A stretch of 64,000 bases of DNA from Vitrella brassicaformis. Taxonomy: Eukaryota; Sar; Vitrellaceae. Location of the stretch: contig CDMY01000086.1 of NCBI GenBank assembly GCA_001179505.1, positions 8,147 to 72,146 on the forward strand, in the 5' to 3' direction. Numbering within the stretch: the stretch's first letter is position 1; each line of letters begins with the position of its first letter. A program made the position numbers and the translations under genes. The notes beneath the pieces were generated by a model. The model worked only from the letters and a program-made list of their open reading frames with translations. It had not been told where the DNA came from and made no database searches. Positions 1 through 12,100 of the stretch are shown here, piece after piece.

Positions 1-82
1 AGACGGATGGGCTAAACATATGCTCGGTGAGAGAGAATTTCACCACTCGTGTGCGTGTGTGTCTTATCCGTGTATCACGTAG

Positions 83-3000
83 GAGGGGCATGAGGGTTTT
101 GTGTGCAATCGGTGCAAGGCGGGTTTCTCGCGCCAGACGCCCCAGCAGCCGTGCGTTCCTTGTGCCTCGCTGTGGCTGATTCTTCTTGTCAACGCGCTGC
201 TCGTGGTCGCCACTCTGACGGCCATCTTTCTCCTCACCGCACTCGCGGAACGGTCAGCGCACACTCATGTGTCCATCACACGAGGACGCCAATCGGTCGA
301 ATTTGCGGCCTCTTGTATGTGTTCAGAGGGGCGTCATCTCTACGTGCTGAAGTGCCCTCGCAGCTGACCAAAATCGGCCTCTCACACATCACCGCTGTAC
401 GCACAGAAATATCCAGTCAGCTTCATAAAGCTCTCTTCTTCCTCTGAGTGCAGGTGTGTGGCTTGGCCTTTCTCGTGTTCGACGAGTCCCTCTGGGGCGA
501 CCAGATATCGTCACTGGTCGGTCCCTTCTTCGCCTGGGGTGGCGGCGTGCCGCAAAGCTATCAGGTGTTTGAGTGCCTGTTGAGGCCATATGTGGGCAAC
601 AAATGCGTGTTGTACCGGCACGCCATGTGGCTGGCGCTCCCACTTATTTGGCTTACGGCTGTTCCCCTCATTGGTAAGCATACACACACACATCCTAGAG
701 GGCGATGTATTGTGTTCGTTTCTCGCTCGTGTCATGGCTGCAGCGAGCGGCTTTGACAAAGTGCGTAATGCATTCAAGTCGATGCGATGCAGTGACAGCG
801 ACCAATCGACCTCGTTGGCCACCGGCACCTACCTCCGAGCCCTCTCGGCACCGCCATCCGTAACCGATGGCAGAGCCGACGACGCCCCCGCACACGGCCC
901 TCACCAGCGATCAGTCACGTTTCACGAGGAGTCCCGCCGAGAGCCAGTGACGCCGCCCTCTAGCCAGCCTTCGCTAGCGGAACCCCGCAAGAGCGGCCGA
1001 TGGCGGCAGTGGCTCGACAACCGGGGGGCCATAGTTTTCGTCATTCTCACATTCATCCATCCCACGGTCACCAAAAGCATGCTGGCTCTCCTGCGGTGTC
1101 GATGGTATCCCTATGTGGACGATGCCATATCTATCGCGCCGGGCGAGAGTGTCAGCCTGCTGCCTATTGACCCGATGGATGACATGCGGCCTCGGATGGA
1201 CCTCGACTCAGACGTCATCTGTCGGTCGGCCGAACACGCTCCATTCCTCTGGATTGCCGTGGCTGGCCTATTGCTGTGGACTTTCGCGCCAGTCGTGTGT
1301 GGCGTGGCGTTTCTGTGGCGGCACAGAGACGGCCTGCAGGACCACCGCACACGCAGAAGGGTGGGCTTTCTGTATGTGGGCTACCGAAAGAATCTCTACT
1401 ATTGGGATGCCGTGCTTGCCATGAGGCGTGTGCTCGTGCTGTTAATCGCGCAACAAGCCACTGCACAGCCCCGCCAACAGCTGCTCGGCTGGATGGTCGT
1501 GGCCGCTGTGTGCGTGGTGCTGCAGCTCATCATGTGGCCGTTCGATCGTGGCAGCATGGACATTCTCAATCGGTCTGAGCTGCGTGGGCTGCTGGTCTGG
1601 CTGATGTCGCTGTTCGTCATGGACTGGGTGGTCGTGCTGCCCGAGGGGACCTCACTGGTGCTGACCGTCGGCCTTGTGTTGGTAGTCATTCTGGCCAATT
1701 TGGTGCACTACATCATGCTGGCCACGCAGATATGTCGGCATGGCCTGCTGCAACTAGGCTACACATACACGGCCCTCACCGATCGCAAAAAGGGATTCGG
1801 TGGGCAACGGACGAGCACAGAAACACCCCTCTTTTCCATCTGGCTGCGTGTGTCGTCTCATTTCAATCAGCCCGTGTTGTGTCTGGTTGTCTGACTGGCC
1901 CTCTTGTGTCGTGGCTCATCCACCGAGAGGAGGACAGACGGCGTGTCTCACCGAAGGTCTTCTATGACTGGTCCAGCGCCGCCCTCTCTGCCGACGGCCC
2001 CTCTGCTGCATCAGGGGTATGCCATCCGTCTGCCGGCCGGCCGGTGCCTCGTGTGGTGACGGCCATGCAGCTGACGTCAGCCGCCGTGCAGGACGCCATC
2101 GAGACACTCAAACTCACACACGTGCCCGGCGACTTGCAAGCACAGACACGCCCGCACCATCACCCCACCACGCACCGTCGTAGATGATCTGTCTGGTTAT
2201 CTGTTGTTGGTTTGGTCAGCCATGAGTTTCTGTGGAGCCATGCCTTCCTGGTGCAGAGCCTGCGGCAGAGGCGAGTGGAGACGCGTAGCCGACGAGGAGG
2301 CCACGTGGTCGTCCACCTGCCCAAACCCGACGACAGCAGCGCCACCGTAAGCAAGACGACAAGGAGGGACCCTCTCGGGTCCGTGGCTGCATGCATGTCT
2401 GTCTGTCTGTCTGTTTGTTTGCTGGCAGAAATTGCGGGGCATCAGGACTACCGACCTCTCCAATATATTTCGCAACCAAGACTCTACTGAAGGTCGGTCT
2501 ATTACGTCATCGCGATGTGTGCCATGCACACTCATGTGACGGTAATGTTCAGTGTCGACTCGACTGGAGGCCGGCAAGACGTCCGATGATATACCTCTTG
2601 ATCAGTCGGAGGTCTCCCGCATCGAAGAACAGCCGACAGACAGGTCCGCACACACACATGAATGGCACCACTGCGACAGCTCTCTCATGTTCTGTCCTCT
2701 CCTCTGTGTTTCATGGCACGTCACAGTGACGTGTCTGCGGGCATCACGTGGCACGACCTGCAGGCCAACTTGTATTATGTGGTTGACGAGCTCGTCAGCA
2801 GGGAGCAGATGCATCAGGCGGCCCTGAAGCGGACGGCCGACGGCAGTGATCTGGAGAAGGCTGACAGCGAGGCATCGTCGGTGCACCAGCGGTACACTGG
2901 CGGCTGGCGGGGGGTTTATGAGGCCTTCCGCAAGGCCAAACGGACACTCATCGAGAAGGGCAGCCCACCGGTCAGTCAGACAGATGCTTAGTCCCTGTGT

Positions 3001-3319
3001 GTGTCTATAAGAATGCACATGCTCATCTGTGTTGTCCTGCCACTGCATGCAGGATGCAATCCCGGAGGTCCTCGCGAGCCTCGCGCCCACAGTAATGGAG
3101 ACGCCATCTGGGGATGTGGCCGTGAGTGGCGTGTCGTGTTCCCTCTTCTCGACCCAATCGCGTCAGAGCGATGCCCACCCCCCCTGTCGTCACCTCATGC
3201 GCGTCGATTAGCATCGGCTCGGCACGGACCAGGAGAGGAAGGACAGCGTGGCCGCATCGATGTCGGCCGAGGCCGTCTATGATGCCGTAGCCGCCATGGC
3301 TGCCAACACAGATGAATAA
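83..3319 (+). CDS. Cys-rich multi-pass membrane protein, 3' part (GCC2/GCC3 or TRP-like architecture)
   Basis: The 5' end lies outside the window. The first visible exon (about 83-251) carries a CNRC...CVPC cysteine motif followed directly by a transmembrane segment (LVNALLVVATLTAIFLLT). Further exons at about 362-412, 453-672 and 741-1797 add a loop and several membrane helices, including a GFLYVGYRKNLYYWD stretch just before a helix. Smaller exons at about 2218-2347, 2432-2500, 2552-2640, 2728-2970, 3052-3120 and 3220-3319 give a soluble, helical C-terminal tail ending at TAA 3317-3319. Large proteins with extracellular ephrin-receptor-like cysteine repeats and a TRP-like membrane domain are common in alveolates; this assignment rests on layout and motif style, not on a search. 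The role is unknown; a surface receptor or channel is plausible. The junction near 1800-1912 is unclear. Confidence 0.6.
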
Positions 3320-4605
3320 TGGTCCATCAGCAAGAAGCCTTGACATCGTCGACGTGCGTACCATTTTTGGAAGCCGAAGCTCTAGAGGGCCAGCTGGCTG
3401 TGAGCGGCTGATGGTGTGGCTTTTTGCACTGTTGTCTTTCGGCCTGTGAGTGAGGGATTCGGAGTGGGTGAGAGTGTGAGAGTGAGAGAGTAAGGGCATA
3501 TTTGTTTCGTGTCAGTCGAGGGAAATATACTCGATATGCTATAGTGGCTGCGGTAAAACTATAGGACCTGGGGTCATTCACTCTTGTAGACTTCTCTGTT
3601 GACTACAGAGATGCTTAGGTCGACGTGACGCTTTTGGTAAGGTCGATGGGGCGAGATAAGGTGTAGGTGGCGTATGGCTTTCTGTGTGCGTGTGCGGTCA
3701 CTTGGTACAAGCCCATGCATTGATTTTATACAAGAAGCGACTCTGTCGATTGCGGGTTTTTTCGCGGCACCAATTGGTGCACTCATTGATATGTTAAAGG
3801 GGTGCGAAGGGGACTCTCTCTTTCTCCCTGTGTGTCTGTTGGGAATGAGTAAGCCACTCATGCAAACAGACAGAGAGGGTGGTCCGTGTATGTGTCCATG
3901 TCTTGCGACGACGTGCGGTAGCGAGTGCACAATCGCGAGACCCTCATGCAATCAGTGAGCTGCAGTATCCTCGCAAATGAACAGGTGCTATCCAACATGT
4001 TTTTTCGCAGTGTAGGGTGTTTGTTTCGGCAGCTTTGTGGCATGCAATCACTGATGGGCGTGGCGTTCTTATGATCAGCGACAGCTACATAGACGCTTGA
4101 TCGGGCTGTGGGTGGACACGGCGGCTTCCAGCGGGCTGAGTTTTGGGCTTGTCTGTGTGTCTGTGTGTGGGTCTGTGTGGAAGGGTTGAGTTGTATTGTG
4201 TGTTGCGCACCGACTGTGACCCGTTCAAATGCCCTCATGCAGTCTACTACCAGGGTGTGCTCACTGCATGTGTGAGCTGCCTGGAGTTTTGTCCTGTTGT
4301 GAGAGTGAATGTCGCTCTACACTGACTGAGAGGGAGAGAGGGGCGGGATGGGGGTGGGGAGGGTGTGTGGGGGCATTTCAAGGTGTGGGATGTTTCCATG
4401 TCCTGGGTGACACTGACACTTCTATGTATCTAAATCATTCATCCCATACGGTTGACGGATCCGATCAGATGCACAAAAAGACACACACGAATGAAGGCCA
4501 TGGGTGGTTACTCCGGTGGTCTTGTAATGTCTGTCAGTCTGCCTGCCTGTAGCATGATACACAGAGTGCCATGCAGCACAGCTGCATGATCCTCCATGGG
4601 AACGA
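3320..4605. other. Intergenic region, 1.3 kb
   Basis: I see no convincing exon here. The stretch is T/G-rich with GT- and GAGA-type simple sequence and only short, unrelated open frames. It separates the end of the membrane-protein gene from the end of the convergent minus-strand gene, so it probably holds both 3' UTRs. Confidence 0.6.
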
Positions 4606-5540
4606 TCAGGCTCTCTCTCGAGAGGCCTTCACGCCACGGGCGGCTCGCAACTTGCTCTCCTGAAAGCACGTAGGTGCCAACGCGTCAGCAGCCTCAAGGC
4701 GGCAGGAGGCGTACATGTGCGTTGTCGGTGAGTGCTTACGAGCATGCGAATGAGTCCATTGCTGTGGGTGTCCTTCCGTCTGAGTGCACGGTCGATGGCC
4801 GACGCAGCGATCCGCACCTGAGGCTGCAACCTGGGCTCGTCATCGGCACAGCAAAGGTCAAACGACACACCATCACCTACACACATACATACATCCATAC
4901 GAGCAGGCGTGTCGCACTCTCTCTGTTCCTCCATTGTCTTACCGTCATTGCAAGCCGCTGCAGGTCTCGGTGCTGTGTTGTTGTCGATCTCTTGTTTTTT
5001 CTTGGCAGGTGGCTTGGCAGGCCCGCCACCCGGACACTTCACACCACCACCACCAGCAGCAGCCACCTGCACACAGACACGAAGAGAGGCGTCAGATGGA
5101 GGTTGTCGGCACTTCTATCTATCTCACCTTTGTCGGCTTGGCCTTCGTGCTGCTGACTGGCGGCCCGAGACTGACGCCTAGATCCTCCCAGTTAAGTGAA
5201 GGCGACTCGAGCCAGTCATGCAGGAGGTCGCCCTGGCCGCGCTTGTGCACCCGGGGGGAGGGTGGGAGGGGTGGGCGAGGCTGCTGGCGATGCACTGATA
5301 GATAGGACAGAAAGAACACAGAGACGATTGATGGTCACATCAGCGTGGATGGATGGATGTGTCGTGTCGTGTGTGTGGCGGCTGTCACCCCGATGGACAC
5401 AGGGGCTCCAGGAAGCGCAAGCACGTTTGCATCCCGGCAGCTGCCTCGGATGCAGGCGGCCGCCCCTCATCGCCGAAGTCGACGCATGTGTCCTCGGGCT
5501 CACCATCAGCAGGGCTATTCAGGCGCCGCTTCTTTGCCAT
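4606..5540 (-). CDS. Hypothetical protein, small multi-exon gene
   Basis: Not recognised. Exon-like segments on the minus strand are: a start exon from ATG 5540 (MAKKRRLNSPAD, basic); about 5300-5125, containing GDLLHDWLESPSLNWEDLG; about 5060-4965, Gly/Pro/Lys-rich with a KPPAKKK stretch; about 4830-4712, containing ASAIDRALRRKDTHSNG; and a last exon at about 4662-4606 ending in TGA. Each is flanked by plausible GT-AG sites and separated by repeat-rich introns. I could not make the first junction keep frame, so the true start may lie upstream (another ATG near 5660). The basic N terminus would suit a nuclear protein, but no domain supports a function. It is head-to-head with the glucan synthase gene. 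Confidence 0.45.
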
Positions 5541-6145
5541 TGTCAGCTGCACACACAAGGCAAATCATTCTACTGTGAGCCAGCATAGCAGACAGAGATC
5601 TGCTTACACATTTCAACGCAGAAGATCTCGTCGGCTTCGAGAGCACTCACTCCTCCGATGCGCCCGGGACCGGGGTCATCCATGCCGCCTTCAAAAAGCC
5701 ACAAACTGAGGAAGAAAGCTTCACAGCCTGCAAGCTAGAAATCCGCGATGTCGAGAATCTTCAATAACGCCCAACGGCCGGGCTGGCCAGAGGGGAAGCA
5801 GCAGCACCTCCCTAACTGCAGAAGCGAAGAAGGCGAGGGCCTTTCTGCTCTGCTCGAAGCGAGGCACATTTAGTGCACAGGTTGTGCTGCTTGGCTGACC
5901 GACGGGAGGAATGGCTGGCTTGAGGCTCGGCTCAATGTGAGCGCTGCGGGCCTCTATATACACATCTATACTCTCTCTACCTCTGCGCTGCGCCGCCGCC
6001 CTTGGGCTGCCTCCCTGCTCGTGGACATCTGCGGCTGGGACGAAGAACACCCGACCCACCCAAGTGTCCTCTCTCTCTCTCTCTCTCCGCGTACATACGC
6101 CCATTTGTGATGCCTCCGTATTGAGTGTAAGCGACCGCGGAGAGG
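5541..6145. promoter_or_regulatory. Divergent intergenic region between 4606-5540 and glucan synthase
   Basis: About 600 bp lie between two outward-facing start codons, so both promoters should be here. A (CT)n tract at about 6067-6088 lies 60-80 bases before the synthase ATG. No TATA box at a usual spacing is evident. Confidence 0.4.
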
Positions 6146-9100
6146 ATGGCGCAGAAGAAGGTGGTGCAGCAGGTGCCGCCCGGCTCCTGGCTGACGTGGC
6201 CCGAGAGCGAGACGACCAAGCGCAACGTCATCGACCTCTTCGACGGCCATCTGCTGAGCGAGGGCCTCCCATTGGTCCTCAAGAACGACCCCAAGGCCAC
6301 ACGGACGCAGCTCAACGAGTACGAGACAATCATACGCAACATCCTGCGGCTGTTCCGGACTGGCGGCCCAGGCAGTGACGGGCCCAGCCGTGGCACAGTG
6401 GGTGAGAAGGAGTGCGGCCCTGTGTCGTATGGCGGCCGTGTGGGGGGCTTCACGAGCGGCACGACGGTGTTTGACGAGATTGTGCACAAGTACCGGCTGC
6501 AGGAGGACAACTGTTTGAACCAGTACGAGGACATCGTCTACTCGCTCATGGCCATCGCACTCAGAGACTACCCCCCGACCAACGAGGTAGGTGGCTGTCA
6601 GCCATCCATCCACACACCAAACACACGGAGGGAGGATGGGTATGTGGTTGTTTGTGTGTGTTGGTTGGTTGTCAGACAACGCGTGCGATGAAGGAGCGAG
6701 GGTTCAGTCGGCTGGAGGAGTATGCGCTGTATCGATTCCACTGGAAGCTCTTCAAGAACTACCGCAGGTGGTGCCAGTACGTCGACGTCAGGCCCTTCCC
6801 CTGGGGCGAGAGCAAGGCCACCACTGCCAAGCCAGCCACCAAGGGCGCGGCCACCGGCACGCAGCAGGGTGCATCGGGAGGTGCATCGGGGTCCATGGCA
6901 GCATACCTGAAAGAGAAAGAGAAAATGAGGAAAAACCCAAAGACATCACTCAGTGAGTAGTGACACAGGACGCGCATCGAATGGATGGCGGCAGCACAGT
7001 GTGTGTGTGTGTGTGTGGTTGGGTGGATGTCTGCAGTGTTGATGGCGCGTGAGGTGGCGTTGTGGAAGTTGATGTGGGGCGAGTCAGCGAACCTGCGTCA
7101 CTGCCCGGAGCTGCTGCTGTTTGTGTTCCACTGGATGATGAAGAGCTGGGACGACGTCGACCCCACCAAGATGCCCACATACGTCGAGACCATCACACCG
7201 GTCATCAACGAGTTCTGGGAAGAAATGCGGTGAGTGCGTGTGCCGCAGTGACCACACAGACAGACAGACAGACAGACACCCGCCCATTTGTGCGTGTTGT
7301 TCCATCCATCCATCGATCAGTCGTGCCTCTGGTGACCATCCCGTCAAGATGAACTACGAGGACTTCAACGAAATATTTCACAAGGCCCCGGTGGTGCACA
7401 GGTGGCTGGGCGGTGTGGGCGAGAGGGGCCGCGGCGGCACCTGGAGGGGCAACTTCATGGAGATGATCAAGGCAGAGACCACCTCACACCAGTTCCTCAG
7501 CCTGCAGCCGCCTAAGGGACGGAAGAAGACCTACATCGAGCAGAGGAGCTACCTGCACGTACGCACCGTAGCCAGCGAGACAGACAGACAGACAGAGAGA
7601 CCTCGAGGCACCCAGACACATGAGGGACGGACTGTTTGTGTTGTCCGGTCAGTTCTTCCGCACTTGGTGGCGGTACTATCAGTTCAACCTGGTCACCCTG
7701 TTCATCAGCCTGGCATACGGAGCGCAGAACAGAGGTGTGTGCGTGCGTACGTGAGTTGGTTGGTGATCCGTTCATCGATTCACACGCACACACACACTCG
7801 GTGTGCCTCCCTCCCTCGAACGATCAGGATGGGACGCGACAGGATGGTGGGGCATGGTCACCGTTTGCGCAGCCACAGGCAGTGCCGTGCGGGAGATGTT
7901 TGACCTCTTCTTCTACTGGCTGGCGCCCATACCCCTTCTCCAGCGGTGCTACGACGCCATGGAAGGCATGAAACGACTCAACTGGTGAGAAGAAACAAAC
8001 AGAGACATCGTGCCCACTACACCCATCTCCCTCTCTCCCTCTGTGTGTGTGTATGTGTAGGTGGGCGCGTCAGATCATGGCTGGCATTCGGTGGGCGTTG
8101 TTCCTGGCGGCCGTGTACGTGAGCCGCAGCAGCCCTCTGGGGTGCAGCGACCCCGCCCTGCAGCCGTCGGGCTACGTCGGCGGGGCCTGCTTCATGTTCT
8201 ACGTCCTACACGGCCTCTCCTACTTCCTCATACGCGTGCGCAAGACCCTGCCGTGCTGGCAGAACGGGCCGCCCACGTGGAACACACACGCGACTTTCCA
8301 GGGCAACGCTACCATGCTCAGCGACGAATACAAACACATGGTGAGGGAGGGAGGGAGAGGGGGGAGGGGGGAGAAGGGATGGATGGATGTGTGTGTGTGT
8401 GTGCGTGTGTGTGTGGCGCAGTTTGGGTATGCCTTGTTCTGGATGCCGGTGTTGTGTTTCAAATGGTGGATTGGCTACCACGTCTTCGTGCGGGCCTTCC
8501 TGGACCTCCTCTTGCCCATGAACCAAAGTGGCAGCGACCCCATCCGGTAGGCAAGCTGGCGGGCCGTGTGGCGCGTACCATGTCATGGAATGTGTGTGTG
8601 CGTGTGTGTAGGTATGACTTCCTGGGATATGAGATCAACGACAGGGTGAAGGTGACTCTATACGTCTTCTGGATCTCGCCGTGCATGGTGCTATACTTCT
8701 ACGACATCATGGTCAGCCCGGTCGTGGATAGACAGACACTGGGAGGAGCCTCGCCACGTGCGTGTCTTCATGTTGTGTGTGCATTGGTCAGTTTTACTTC
8801 TCGGTGTTCCAATCCTTCGTCAGCTGGTGCATCGGGTGGTTCAGAGGGGTAGGTCGGTCGGCCAGGCCATCAATGCGCCCACGTGCCATGTGTGTCCGTC
8901 GTGTGTCAGATCGGCTTCATCACCGACCTCTCGGTCATCCAGAAGGTCTTCCCTCTACTGCCTTTGCAGGTACGTGTGTGCGACGACTGAATGGCCGCAC
9001 CAGCCCACACTCTCTGTTTGCTCTCAGTATGACCGTGTGTTGTCTACTGATGCGGGCGGGACCGTCCGCAAGCTCAAGCTGGCCACCACCTCCTCCCCCA

Positions 9101-12100
9101 AGACGCTCGGCTGGGACTGGCTCGTCAGCGTCATCACCTGCAACATGTGCTGCGGCGTGTTCCAGCGGAAAATCCGGCGAAAGGTCAAACCCACATCATA
9201 CTACATGTGGGTGCGAATGAGATCTGTCCATTCACATGGATGCGCACGGGAGCCGATCGCCTGTCTGTCTGCCTGTGCCTTCTCTCTCTGTGTGTGTGGG
9301 GAAATGAGCAGGTCTCACTCGCGCCCCCACTATGCGCTTCCGCTGCGGGCCCCCTCCCGCACCTGCAGCCGTCAGTCGAAGGCTTCATGCACCTCCAAGA
9401 AACGGGGCCCCCTCACCAAGAAGGCCACCTACTCGTCCCTGGCCTCTGACGGCACCGACAGCCTCACGACAGTCCTCCTGCGTCACGTCCCCGTCTCGCC
9501 ACGCGCATCGCACCTCATGCGGACCACCGCCAACGGCAGCTCCACGGCACCGCGGCGAGGCCTGTCCTTGCTGCACGGACAGGCCTCCAATGAGGGCGAC
9601 AGCTCAGTGTCCCCCAAGGCATCGACGGCCGACAAGACGCCGCCCAGTGATGCTGGAGGTGGTGATGGCACGGTCCCCCTTCTGCAGAAGAGCAGCACCT
9701 CATCCAAGAGCCCGGGGGCTGTGGAGCAAGGTCAAGGGTCCGGGGTGTTCTCACCGGGTGGCGCGAGGCTGTCGAAGGGGGGCGGGTCGTCGGGCAGCGA
9801 CAAGGGCAAGGGCAAGAGGGGCTTCTTTCTCATGGACGGCAGTGGCAGCGGCTGGGTGTCCTGGTGGATCCGGGAGATATCTGCCGTCTACGACCACGTC
9901 ATCCCCCCAGCCACGGTGGAGAACCAGATAAGGAGGTTCGGCTTTCTGTGGAATGAGGTGCTGGAGTCGTGGCGCGAGGAGGACCTCATCGACAACACAG
10001 AGAGGTGCAAGCTGCAGTTCAACGAGCTGCCGGCCATCCACTTCAAAGACCTCAGCGTATGGACAGTGAACTGGTGGACGGCAGGTGGGCCATGTCTCTC
10101 TCTCTCCTCTGTGTGTGTGTGGTTGTCAGGATTTGAACATGGCCTTCTCTGACTGTGAGGGTTCCAGCCTGCGTGTGTCGTGGGATGCTTCCGACATCCG
10201 CCACCCCGTGTGGGTCTACTGCGACGTCCTCAAGAGCTTCACCAGAGAATGCGAGGCACATCAGACACGCGTCAACGAGATATGGGAGAACCTCAGGGTG
10301 AGCGACCCACCCAGCACGACACACACCACCAACACACAGACCAGCACATCATGTGGTCTGGTATGTCTGTCTCTCCCCCTCTCTCCGTTCCCAGGACCAC
10401 CATCGGTTCAGCAAGGAGTCCCACCACTATCTCCACGAAGTTCTGAAGCTGCCCCCGCCCACTTCCACCCCATCCCGCCTTCGTTGGCCAGGCCCCACGG
10501 TCAACCACAAGGCCAAGGCATCGCTGCACCAGGTCGGGCACGACTTCGTCAAGAAGCTGTTCGGCAACACCAGGGCCGCCGTGGGTGACCCCCGGTCGGA
10601 CAGCCACCAGTTGCTGCTGCGGATGGCGCTTCTCGAGATCTACGAGGCGCTGTGCCTGTACCTGACGCGATTCTTCCCGGACGGACACACTCTTACCTTG
10701 CGGCTCAGCGCCGTCATGCAACGGGTGAGTGGGCGCACCATACACGGTGATCTCCGCTGTCTCCATACCTTCGTGTCAACTTTTCAGGTTGCGAGTCATC
10801 CGTTCTGTCTGTGTCTGCTGAACCTGGCTGCCGTGAAAGACCTCCAGGCCACCCTGGCCACCACTTTCGCAGCGGCGCAGGGCGACAACGCGGCTGCGAT
10901 AGAGGAGAATGGCGTCAGACTGCTCAAGGCGCTTCAGAAGATGGCCCTGCCGGCGCTGTTCCACACGCCCGGTTCGTCCGTGCTGGCCTCCAAGGGCATG
11001 AAGCAGCACTTCCCCGAGCTGGTGGACTTCCTAGAGGCCCTCAGCGAGACCACCGCCGCGCGACAGTCCCTCAAGTCGATGGTGGCGAGCCCCCTCCTCT
11101 CCTCTCGTCCCCCCGATCGCGACAACTCGTCCAAGGCCGACACGCCGGCGGTGTCGTCCACCCACCCCCACAGCGACCCCGCCTCGCCCCCATGCTTCAC
11201 CACCCCACACGGGACGCCCAGCTTCGGCAGCTCGAGACACACCACCATGTGTGAGGACGACACACCGGCCTCCAGCATACAGTCCATCCGCGACCCCAGG
11301 GTGTCCGGCCCGTCTGCCGCCGCACACAGGAGGCAGAGGCCGCCACTGCCGCCTGGGGGTGTGGGTGGGGGGCCGGGGACCATGTGGATGAGGATGGACT
11401 TGGCTGCTGAGGTGGCCTACTGCGACAAACTATGGCGGCTGGAGGAGCTGCAGGAGGGCGTGTGCTCCAACGATCAGCTGACGGTGTCGGAGGCGCTGAA
11501 GCCCTTCTTTCGACGCTCCAACCGGATCCTCACAGCCAAGGGACACGTTCTTAAGACCGCACTCGCGCAGGCCAGGTACTTCCGATTCATGACACACACG
11601 CGGAGAAAGTTCTAGGCTGAAGTGAGAGTGTGTGTGCGTGTGTGTTGTATGTGCAGGTTGAAGTATTTCTCGAGCTCGCTGTTCATGGAGATGCCCGAGG
11701 CGCCCAGCGTGCAGCGGATGGTGTCCATGTGCACCTTCACACCCACATACACGGAAGACGCCATGCTCGACGCCAGCGTAACCACCACCCGACACACATC
11801 CATCCATCCATATGTCTCTCTCTCTCTCTGTGTCCATGTGTGTGTGGGTGTTGGGATTCAGATGTTGAACGAGAAGACCATGGAGGGTGTGCGTCAGTTC
11901 GATTTCCTCCGCACCATGTACTGCCAGGAGTGGGCCAACTTCCTCGAGAGAATGGACCCACAGGGGGTGCGCTACGACTGGTACCAACACAGCCTCGCAC
12001 ACAAGAACGTCCTCAGCAAGAGCACCAACATCATGGCCGCCAAGTCAGCAGCAACCAGAGCAGACAACTGACTAAGTGGCTGATGCACATGGGTGTCTGT

